In this document: positions 1-5,917 of the stretch, piece after piece
Numbering within the stretch: position 1 is the stretch's first letter
Layout: the number at the start of each line of letters is the position of its first letter
Origin: Mycobacterium sp.
Lineage (GTDB): Bacteria; Actinomycetota; Actinomycetes; Mycobacteriales; Mycobacteriaceae
NCBI GenBank assembly: GCA_023264755.1
Contig: JAHFVB010000069.1
Span: 1 to 12,695 of the forward strand
DNA: 12,695 bases
Direction: 5' to 3'
The notes under the pieces: model-generated
Seen by the model: only the letters and a program-made list of their open reading frames with translations
What the model was told of the DNA's origin: nothing
The model's database searches: none
Program-made: the position numbers and the translations under genes

Positions 1-33
1 TGACCGGCAGCCCCCTGGACAGGAGAGACATCA

Positions 34-360
34 GTGACGTACACGATTGCCGAACCCTGCGTCGACATCAAAGACAAGGCGTGCATCGAGGAATGCCCAG
101 TCGACTGCATCTACGAGGGCGCACGCATGCTGTACATCCACCCCGACGAGTGCGTGGACTGCGGCGCGTGCGAGCCGGTCTGCCCCGTCGAGGCCATCTA
201 CTACGAGGACGACGTCCCCGACCAGTGGTCGAGCTACACCCAGTACAACGCGGACTTCTTCGCTGAGCTCGGCTCCCCGGGCGGCGCCAGCAAGGTCGGC
301 CAGACCGACAACGACCCCCAGGTCATCAAGGACTTGGCCCCGCAGGGCGAGGAGAGCTGA
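34..360 (+). CDS. fdxC: Seven-iron ferredoxin FdxC ([3Fe-4S][4Fe-4S])
   Basis: Small acidic electron carrier of 108 residues, cytosolic. The cysteine layout is that of Azotobacter-type seven-iron ferredoxins. By analogy with that family, C9, C17 and C50 would hold the [3Fe-4S] cluster, C21, C40, C43 and C46 the [4Fe-4S] cluster, and C25 is the extra non-ligand cysteine. The second motif, CVDCGACEPVCP, is fully canonical. The C-terminal half (about residues 60-108) is the acidic helical extension usual for actinobacterial members. The start is GTG at 34, chosen because AGGAG at 21-25 lies 8 nt upstream and the protein then begins with the family's typical M-T-Y-x-I-A-E-P. The gene sits 59 bases before the dapC start used here, in the same direction, the arrangement found in mycobacteria, so co-transcription is likely. 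The redox partner cannot be read from the sequence; mycobacterial FdxC is generally thought to serve P450 or other oxidoreductases. Family very sure, symbol by synteny. Confidence 0.96.
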   Translation: MTYTIAEPCVDIKDKACIEECPVDCIYEGARMLYIHPDECVDCGACEPVCPVEAIYYEDDVPDQWSSYTQYNADFFAELGSPGGASKVGQTDNDPQVIKDLAPQGEES

Positions 361-419
361 GCGAAGCGAAGCCGACCGGCCGACCTGGAGTAGGTACGCC
401 CAGGTCTGTCTCGGCGCGC

Positions 420-1496
420 TTGCCGGTATTCCCCTGGGACACGCTGGCCGACGCAGCGGCCAACGCGCGCGCCCATCCGGACGGCATCGTCGACCTCTCG
501 GTCGGCACGCCCGTGGACGAGGTCGCCCCCGTCATCCGGGACGCCCTCGCCGCCGCCAGTAGCGCGCCGGGCTACCCCACCACCGCGGGCACGCCCGCAC
601 TTCGGCGCGCGGCGGTAGCTGCCCTGCAGCGTCGTTACGGCATCACCGGACTGGCCGACGACGCGGTCCTGCCGGTCGTCGGCACCAAGGAACTCATCGC
701 GTGGCTGCCGACCCTGCTGGGGCTCGGAGCCGACGACGTCGTCGTGGTGCCAGAACTGGCCTACCCGACGTACGACGTCGGTGCCCGCCTGGCCGGCGCC
801 CAGGTGCTGCACGCGGATTCGCTGACCCAGCTGGGTCCGCGCTCGCCGCAGCTGGTGTACGTCAATTCGCCGAGCAACCCCACCGGCGCCGTGCTCGGCG
901 TCGACCACCTCCGCAAGGTCGTGGGCTGGGCGCGGGAGCGTGGTGCGTTGGTGGCCTCCGACGAGTGCTACCTGGGCCTGGGCTGGGAGGCGGAGCCGGT
1001 CTCGGTGCTACACCCCTCGGTGTGCGACGGCGACCACTCGGGACTGCTTGCGGTGCACTCGCTGTCGAAGACGTCCTCGCTGGCCGGGTACCGCGCCGGG
1101 TTCGTCGCCGGCGCCCCCGCCGTGGTGGCCGAGTTGCTCGCGGTGCGCAAGCACGCGGGCATGATGGTGCCGACGCCGGTGCAGGCCGCGATGGTGGCCG
1201 CCTTGGACGACGACGCCCACGAACAGGACCAGAAGGAGCGCTACCGGCGGCGTCGGGGCGTGCTGCTCGCGGCCGTCCGGGAGGCGGGGTTCACCGTCGA
1301 ACACTCCGAGGCAGGGCTCTACCTGTGGGCCACCCGCGGGGAGCCTGGTCGCAAGACGGTGTCCTGGCTGGCCGACCGGGGGATCCTGGTGGCCCCCGGC
1401 GAGTTCTACGGTCCGCGCGGCGCCGACTTCGTGCGAATCGCGCTGACCGCGACGGACGAGCGGATCGACGCCGCCGCGGCGCGGCTGGCCGCATAG
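420..1496 (+). CDS. dapC: N-succinyldiaminopimelate aminotransferase DapC
   Basis: PLP-dependent fold-type I aminotransferase that converts N-succinyl-2-amino-6-ketopimelate plus glutamate to N-succinyl-LL-diaminopimelate, in the succinylase branch of lysine and peptidoglycan precursor synthesis; cytosolic. Numbered from the TTG at 420 (358 residues), visible motifs are NPTG at 153-156, the PLP-contacting D181 in SDECY, the Schiff-base lysine K217 in SLSKTSS, the following GYRAGF (R225), and R339 in FVRIALTA for the substrate carboxylate. Length and sequence match mycobacterial DapC closely. The start is doubtful. Relatives I recall begin with four more residues (M-S-A-x before LPVFPW); here the equivalent codon at 408-410 is GTC, not GTG, though the frame stays open upstream. 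The TTG at 420 is the nearest standard start but has no evident ribosome-binding site. Lies downstream of fdxC and converges on the pruC-like regulator with a 41-base gap. Function sure, N-terminus not. Confidence 0.95.
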   Translation: MPVFPWDTLADAAANARAHPDGIVDLSVGTPVDEVAPVIRDALAAASSAPGYPTTAGTPALRRAAVAALQRRYGITGLADDAVLPVVGTKELIAWLPTLLGLGADDVVVVPELAYPTYDVGARLAGAQVLHADSLTQLGPRSPQLVYVNSPSNPTGAVLGVDHLRKVVGWARERGALVASDECYLGLGWEAEPVSVLHPSVCDGDHSGLLAVHSLSKTSSLAGYRAGFVAGAPAVVAELLAVRKHAGMMVPTPVQAAMVAALDDDAHEQDQKERYRRRRGVLLAAVREAGFTVEHSEAGLYLWATRGEPGRKTVSWLADRGILVAPGEFYGPRGADFVRIALTATDERIDAAAARLAA

Positions 1497-1506
1497 CATC
1501 TGCCCC

Positions 1507-1537
1507 GCCTCGGCCCCCCGGCGCAGAAGGGGGAGGC
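1507..1537. terminator. Possible bidirectional hairpin between convergent dapC and pruC
   Basis: The 41-base gap between the two convergent genes contains a GC-only imperfect stem. GCCT (1507-1510) can pair with AGGC (1534-1537) and CCCCC (within 1514-1519) with GGGGG (1529-1533), leaving a 3-4-base bulge on the left arm and a loop around 1520-1528. There is no U-tract on either strand, which is common in mycobacteria, where such stems are weak or Rho-assisted terminators. The position, exactly between two gene ends, is the main support; a chance stem in G+C-rich DNA is the alternative. Confidence 0.35.
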
Positions 1538-3118
1538 TCAGCGGGTGGCTCGCAGGCTCAGCGAGAGCACCAGCCGCACCTCGGGATCGGCCAGCGACGT
1601 GCCAAGCGCCGCTTCGATGCGCCGCACTCGATAGCGCACCGTGTTGGGATGGACGTGCAGCCAGGATGCGGCCGCTGCCACGTCGCCGAAGCTGTCGAGA
1701 TAGGCCCGTAGCGTTTCGACCAGCGTCGGGTCCTTGGCCCGCAGTTCCAGTACCCGCGGATCGATCAGCCGCTCGTCGGCGCCGATCATCGTCACGATCT
1801 CGTCGAGCAGCACGGTGGTGCGCGACTCCGCCAGCGAGGTCACCTGGTCGATGGCGCCGGGGTGTCGCTCGGCGGTGTCGAGCACGCGATCCACCTCGCC
1901 ACGGGCCGCGGCGACGCCGTCGAGTCCGGTTGGGGGAGTGGCGATCACCGCCCGCAGCTCGATCCCGAGCTCGGCGCGCAGCGCAGCGATGGTGCCCCGG
2001 ATCCACGACGTCACCGACGAGGCCTTACCGGTGTGCGGGAACAGCACGTAGACGCGCGACTCGTCGGCAACGACCTGAGCGTCGGGGCGAAAGGCGCTGG
2101 CGCTCAGGGCGAGTACGTCGACCAGCCGGTTCGGGAGGCCGCCGGATCCGTCGAACCCGATGACTGCCACGCGGCCGTCGGTGACGATGCCGAGCTCGCG
2201 GGCCGCGGCCGCGACGTCGACCTCTCGGTCGCGCAGCCCCAGCAGCTCCTGCGCCCGCACCGTGTGGGTGGACGGTGTCGCCGCCAGCCGCGACATGATC
2301 CTGGCGGCCAAGACGGCCGCTCCGCGCAACACGTCATCGGCGTCCTCGGCCAGGGGGCGGCTGCCCTCCTGGAGCCAGATGGTGCCTGCGAACGCGGGCC
2401 CGCGGCGGCGGTCGGAGGGCGGCAGCTGAATGCCGACGGCGCGGCGGGGCCGCAGGCCGAGTTCGGGCCGGGCGTCGACGCGGACCACGTCACCGGTGGC
2501 GCGCAGGGCGTCGAAGATGCCCGCCCGACCTATCCAGGCGAGGTGCTCGGGCGGCCCGGCCCGGCCGAGGATCGACAGTCGGCGCAACTCGTCGGCCTCT
2601 TCGTTGGAGGCCGAGTATGCGAGCACGTGTGACTGGGCGTCTTCGATGCTGACCATGCCGTGGCTGCGGTCGGCGATGGACTGCGCCAGGCCGAACAGGT
2701 CGGTGCTCGAGTCGTACAGCGGGTCGGCCCGGTCGCCGTGGTGTTCGAAGACGTGGTCGACCAACCGGTACAGCCGTTCCCACCGGGCCCTGGGTTCGAC
2801 GGCCACCACCGCGGTGCCGGCGGCGACGGCACGCGTGACGACCTCCTCGGACGGTTCCTTGAGGAAGATGGCCGCCGGGGTGCGGAGGGTCAGTTGTTGG
2901 GTGAGCCATGCGACCGCGTCGTGGGCGCCGATGCCGAGCAGCAGGAAGACATCGGCCGCGCCCGCGCTGGCGGCCAACCCGAGTCGGACGTCGTCGGCGT
3001 CGATCAGTGCCGCGGATGCGACCGGGAGGTCCAACCCTCGGGGCGCCTCGACGAGCGTCACCATGGTCGCGTCCAGCGCCAACAGCAGCTGGCCAAGCCC
3101 GACGCCCGCCTTCTTCAT
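1538..3118 (-). CDS. pruC: PucR-family transcriptional regulator, probable proline-utilisation activator PruC
   Basis: DNA-binding regulator of 526 residues. The N-terminal part (about 1-125) resembles the PucR N-terminal ligand-sensing domain. A GAF-like middle follows (about 140-275), then a CdaR/GGDEF-like segment (about 312-420). The C-terminal PucR helix-turn-helix spans about 464-505, with the signature VHPNTVRYRVRRIE at 489-502. Length and domain order match Rv1186c of M. tuberculosis; to my knowledge its M. smegmatis counterpart PruC controls pruA/pruB, and the divergent position here, 82 bases from pruA, fits that role. I see no transmembrane segment, although PruC has been described as membrane-associated. 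The ATG at 3118 has AGGA 8 nt upstream (3130-3127). The same bases form TAGGAT, a -10 hexamer 7 nt before the ATG, so a leaderless transcript is equally possible. The inverted repeats at 3151-3173 lie at its -35, suggesting autoregulation. Family sure; gene symbol by synteny. Confidence 0.88.
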   Translation of the reverse strand: MKKAGVGLGQLLLALDATMVTLVEAPRGLDLPVASAALIDADDVRLGLAASAGAADVFLLLGIGAHDAVAWLTQQLTLRTPAAIFLKEPSEEVVTRAVAAGTAVVAVEPRARWERLYRLVDHVFEHHGDRADPLYDSSTDLFGLAQSIADRSHGMVSIEDAQSHVLAYSASNEEADELRRLSILGRAGPPEHLAWIGRAGIFDALRATGDVVRVDARPELGLRPRRAVGIQLPPSDRRRGPAFAGTIWLQEGSRPLAEDADDVLRGAAVLAARIMSRLAATPSTHTVRAQELLGLRDREVDVAAAARELGIVTDGRVAVIGFDGSGGLPNRLVDVLALSASAFRPDAQVVADESRVYVLFPHTGKASSVTSWIRGTIAALRAELGIELRAVIATPPTGLDGVAAARGEVDRVLDTAERHPGAIDQVTSLAESRTTVLLDEIVTMIGADERLIDPRVLELRAKDPTLVETLRAYLDSFGDVAAAASWLHVHPNTVRYRVRRIEAALGTSLADPEVRLVLSLSLRATR

Positions 3119-3125
3119 CTAGCCG

Positions 3126-3131
3126 ATCCTA
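3126..3131 (-). promoter_or_regulatory. Candidate -10 element (TAGGAT) of the pruC regulator
   Basis: Read on the minus strand, TAGGAT fits the mycobacterial TANNNT -10 consensus and is followed by exactly 7 nt (CGGCTAG) and then the ATG, the spacing typical of leaderless mycobacterial mRNAs. The hexamer contains AGGA, which could instead be a Shine-Dalgarno sequence. The two readings exclude each other unless the transcript starts further upstream. The -35 position (about 3149-3154) falls on the edge of the inverted-repeat cluster and has no TTGACA-like sequence. Confidence 0.45.
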
Positions 3132-3150
3132 CTAGCCACACCGCCGAGCT

Positions 3151-3173
3151 TTGGCCAATCGGCCAACGGTTGG
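3151..3173. promoter_or_regulatory. Cluster of overlapping inverted repeats in the pruC-pruA intergenic region (candidate PruC operator)
   Basis: Three dyads overlap within 23 bases. TTGGCCAA (3151-3158) is a perfect 8-base palindrome. TTGGCC (3151-3156) and GGCCAA (3161-3166) form a 6-4-6 inverted repeat around AATC. CCAAC-G-GTTGG (3163-3173) is a third, odd-centred palindrome. The cluster begins 32 bases from the regulator's ATG and ends 27 bases before the pruA ATG, covering the expected -35 of the regulator promoter and lying just upstream of or within the pruA promoter. Dyads between a divergent regulator and its target operon are the usual place for an operator. That PruC binds here is inferred. 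Confidence 0.6.
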
Positions 3174-3200
3174 GGGCCCTGCGCGCGGGACGCTAATGGC

Positions 3201-4829
3201 ATGGACGCCATCACCGATGTCCCGCTGCCGGTCAACGAACCGGTCTACGAATACGCCCCGCATTCCCCCGAACGCGCCCGCCTGTCGCGCGCCCTCGAGG
3301 AGCTGGCTCGCGAGCCCATCGACCTGCCGCACGTGATCGGCGGCCAGCGCCACCTGGGTGCCGGCGAGCGCATCGACGTCGTGCAGCCACACCGGCACGC
3401 CGCGGTGCTCGGCACGCTCACCAACGCCACCCACTCCGAGGCCGGGGCCGCGGTCGAGGCGGCCATCGCCGCGAAGGACGCCTGGGCCGACACGCCGTTC
3501 GACGAGCGGGCCGCAGTGTTCCTCCGCGCCGCCGACCTGTTGGCCGGCCCATGGCGTGCGAAGCTGGCCGCCGCGACCATGCTGGGCCAGTCCAAGACGG
3601 CCTACCAGGCCGAAATCGACTCGTCGTGCGAACTGATCGACTTCTGGCGGTTCAACGTGGCCTTCGCCCGGCAGCTGATGGCACAGCAGCCGGTCAGCGC
3701 GCGCGGGGTGTGGAATCGCACCGACTACCGTCCGCTCGAGGGGTTCGTCTACGCCATCACCCCGTTCAACTTCACCGCGATCGCGGGCAACCTGCCCACC
3801 GCGCCCGCGCTGATGGGCAACACCGTGGTGTGGAAACCGTCGGTCACGCAGACGTTTTCGGCGTACCTGACCATGCAACTGCTCGAGGCGGCCGGGCTTC
3901 CGCCTGGAGTGATCAACCTGGTCACCGGCGACGGCTACGCGGTGTCGGACGTGGTGCTGGCCGATCCGCGGCTGGCCGGCATCCACTTCACGGGTTCGAC
4001 CGCCACCTTCCAACACCTGTGGCGCGAAGTCGGCTCCCACATCGACCGCTACCGCACCTATCCGCGGCTGGTCGGCGAGACCGGCGGCAAGGACTTCGTG
4101 CTGGCGCACTCGTCGGCCCGTCCGGACGTGTTGCGTACGGCCCTGATTCGGGGTGCCTTCGACTACCAGGGGCAGAAGTGCTCGGCGGCATCGCGGGCGT
4201 TCGTCGCGCGCTCGGTATGGCAACGCATGGGCGACGAACTCCTTGGCGCCACCGAGGCACTGCGCTACGGCGACGTCACCGACCTGTCCAACTACGGCGG
4301 GGCGTTGATCGACGAGCGGGCCTTCGCCAAGAACGTGAAGGCCATCGAACGGGCCAAGAGCGCACCCGGGGTGACCGTCGCCGCCGGCGGTGAATACGAC
4401 GACGGCGAAGGCTATTTCGTCCGTCCGACGGTGCTGCTGTCCGACGACCCCACCGACGAAGCCTTCCGCGACGAGTACTTCGGGCCGATCCTCGCCGTCC
4501 ACGTGTTCGACGACGACCGGTGGGACGACATCCTCGGGATCGTCGACGCTGGGACCAAGTACGCCTTGACCGGCGCGGTGATCGCCGACGACCGGGCCGC
4601 GGTCCTGTCCGCCGAACGCCGACTGCGCAACGCGGCGGGCAACTTCTACGTCAACGACAAGCCGACCGGTGCCGTCGTGGGGCAGCAGCCGTTCGGCGGG
4701 TCCCGGGCCTCGGGCACCAACGACAAGGCGGGCTCGGCGCTGAACCTGCTGCGCTGGACGTCCCCCCGCTCGATCAAGGAGACGTTCGTCCCGCCGACCG
4801 AGCACCGCTACCCGCACATGGAGGACTAG
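3201..4829 (+). CDS. pruA: L-glutamate gamma-semialdehyde (1-pyrroline-5-carboxylate) dehydrogenase PruA
   Basis: Second enzyme of proline catabolism: oxidises glutamate gamma-semialdehyde, in equilibrium with pyrroline-5-carboxylate, to glutamate using NAD+; cytosolic. The 542-residue product is a full-length ALDH4-type enzyme. Visible are the oxyanion-side asparagine N190 in TPFNFTAI, K212 in WKPS, the nucleotide-binding FTGST at 263-267, the general base E293 in VGETGGK, the catalytic cysteine C327 in YQGQKCSAASR, the EYFGP cofactor motif at 425-429, and the C-terminal PFGGSRASGTND at 498-508 that shapes the substrate pocket. Length matches mycobacterial PruA (about 543). Start is ATG at 3201 with only a weak GGGA (3187-3190) upstream; another ATG at 3196 is out of frame. 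First gene of a two-gene operon with pruB, divergent from the probable regulator, so induction by proline through PruC is the expected control. Confidence 0.97.
   Translation: MDAITDVPLPVNEPVYEYAPHSPERARLSRALEELAREPIDLPHVIGGQRHLGAGERIDVVQPHRHAAVLGTLTNATHSEAGAAVEAAIAAKDAWADTPFDERAAVFLRAADLLAGPWRAKLAAATMLGQSKTAYQAEIDSSCELIDFWRFNVAFARQLMAQQPVSARGVWNRTDYRPLEGFVYAITPFNFTAIAGNLPTAPALMGNTVVWKPSVTQTFSAYLTMQLLEAAGLPPGVINLVTGDGYAVSDVVLADPRLAGIHFTGSTATFQHLWREVGSHIDRYRTYPRLVGETGGKDFVLAHSSARPDVLRTALIRGAFDYQGQKCSAASRAFVARSVWQRMGDELLGATEALRYGDVTDLSNYGGALIDERAFAKNVKAIERAKSAPGVTVAAGGEYDDGEGYFVRPTVLLSDDPTDEAFRDEYFGPILAVHVFDDDRWDDILGIVDAGTKYALTGAVIADDRAAVLSAERRLRNAAGNFYVNDKPTGAVVGQQPFGGSRASGTNDKAGSALNLLRWTSPRSIKETFVPPTEHRYPHMED
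4820..4824 (+). promoter_or_regulatory. Ribosome-binding site of pruB inside the end of pruA
   Basis: GGAGG at 4820-4824 lies within the last codons of pruA (Met-Glu-Asp-stop) and 9 nt before the pruB ATG at 4834. It fixes that start and makes translational coupling of the two proline enzymes likely, because ribosomes finishing pruA stop 4 nt before the next start. Confidence 0.8.
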
Positions 4830-4833
4830 CCCC

Positions 4834-5829
4834 ATGACCACGTCGTCGGCGCTTCGCACCAGCGCTCATCGCACCTTCCAGCGGGTGGCTCGCCCGGCCA
4901 TCCTCGCCGCTGCGCGCAGCGACGGGTTGCGGCGCACGGCGGAACGGCTGCCGGTGACCCGTGACGTGGTGCACCGCTTCGTACCCGGCGAGACCAGTGC
5001 CGAGGCCTTGAGTTCGGTGGCCGCACTGCGGGATTCGGATCGGTTCGTCTCCATCGACTACCTGGGCGAGGACGTCGGCGATGCCGAATCGGCCAACGCG
5101 ACCAGGCGGGCCTATCTCGAGCTGCTGGGGGCCCTCGAACAGCGGCCCGAGCCCGGTGCCGGGCCCCGCCCGCTGGAGGTCTCACTCAAGTTGTCGGCGC
5201 TGGGGCAGGCGCTGCCGCGCGACGGCGAGCAGCTCGCGCTGGAGAATGCCCGTGCCATCTGCGCGAAGGCCGAGACCGCCGGTGTGTGGGTGACCGTCGA
5301 CGCCGAGGACCACACCACCACCGATTCGACGCTGTCCATCGTCCGCGAGCTGCGGACGGACTTCCCGTGGCTGGGCACGGTGCTGCAGGCCTACCTCAAG
5401 CGCACCGAGGCCGACTGTGCGGAGTTCGCGGCCTCCGGCGCGCGAATTCGGTTGTGCAAGGGCGCCTACGACGAACCCGCGACGGTGGCGTTCCGCAACG
5501 GCGACGACGTCACGGACTCCTACCTACGCTGCCTGCGCGTGCTGATGGCCGGCGCGGGCTATCCGATGGTGGCGTCGCACGATCCGGCGATCATCGCCGC
5601 GGTACCCGAACTGACGCGCGAATTCGGCAGGGGGGTAGCCGACTTCGAGTATCAGATGCTCTACGGCATCCGGGATGCCGAGCAGCGTCGGCTGGCCGAC
5701 GAGGGCAACCACGTCCGCGTGTACGTTCCCTTCGGTACCCAGTGGTACGGCTACTTCGTGCGCAGGCTCGCCGAACGGCCGGCCAACCTGACGTTCTTCC
5801 TGCGGGCCCTGGCCGAACGACGGCACTGA
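4834..5829 (+). CDS. pruB: Proline dehydrogenase PruB
   Basis: First enzyme of proline catabolism: FAD-dependent oxidation of L-proline to 1-pyrroline-5-carboxylate, passing electrons to the respiratory chain; a monofunctional, probably membrane-associated enzyme of 331 residues (relatives are about 300-330). PRODH barrel motifs are in order: K119 in VSLKLSALG, DAED at 156-159, LQAYLKR at 184-190, RLCKGAY at 205-211, SHD at 248-250, EYQMLYGIR at 272-280, then Y297, Y307, R310 and R311, which match the E. coli PutA substrate-contacting Y540, Y552, R555 and R556. ATG at 4834 is set by GGAGG 9 nt upstream. The gene follows pruA by 4 nt. Keeping the two enzymes coupled should limit free pyrroline-5-carboxylate, which is toxic. 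I see no strong terminator in the 88 bases that follow. Confidence 0.96.
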   Translation: MTTSSALRTSAHRTFQRVARPAILAAARSDGLRRTAERLPVTRDVVHRFVPGETSAEALSSVAALRDSDRFVSIDYLGEDVGDAESANATRRAYLELLGALEQRPEPGAGPRPLEVSLKLSALGQALPRDGEQLALENARAICAKAETAGVWVTVDAEDHTTTDSTLSIVRELRTDFPWLGTVLQAYLKRTEADCAEFAASGARIRLCKGAYDEPATVAFRNGDDVTDSYLRCLRVLMAGAGYPMVASHDPAIIAAVPELTREFGRGVADFEYQMLYGIRDAEQRRLADEGNHVRVYVPFGTQWYGYFVRRLAERPANLTFFLRALAERRH

Positions 5830-5884
5830 GCTGCTCGGCGCGGTCACCTCACCCCGATCGCAGCCCACGGCCAGGCCGGTGCCC

Positions 5885-5912
5885 TAGGCTGGCGGACTGC
5901 GTCCCCAGGAGG
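5885..5912 (+). promoter_or_regulatory. Candidate promoter -10 and ribosome-binding site of the GH63 glycosidase gene
   Basis: The 88-base gap after pruB contains TAGGCT at 5885-5890, a TANNNT-type mycobacterial -10, which would start transcription near 5897. AGGAGG at 5907-5912 is a perfect ribosome-binding site 5 nt before ATG 5918, giving a roughly 20-nt leader. No good -35 is visible. An 11-base imperfect dyad, CGGCC-A-GGCCG (5868-5878), lies just upstream of the -10 and could be an operator, though such GC dyads are common here. This suggests the glycosidase is transcribed separately from pruAB. Confidence 0.5.
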
Positions 5913-5917
5913 TGGAG

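Noticed and set aside
1..33. Possible gene or promoter before fdxC
   Set aside because: Only 33 bases are visible; apart from the AGGAG ribosome-binding site nothing can be supported.
3132..4859. Long open frame (575 codons) on the minus strand opposite pruA
   Set aside because: Composition is Arg/Gly/Val-rich with no recognisable domain, and it covers a complete ALDH gene with all catalytic residues. This is the usual antisense shadow in G+C-rich DNA.
5830..5884. Possible rho-independent terminator or small RNA after pruB
   Set aside because: Only an 11-base dyad with a 1-base centre and no U-tract; no stable stem-loop of convincing size. Noted as a possible operator only.
5912..5917. GTG at 5912 as start of the GH63 gene
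   Set aside because: This GTG is part of the AGGAGG ribosome-binding site that correctly spaces ATG 5918.
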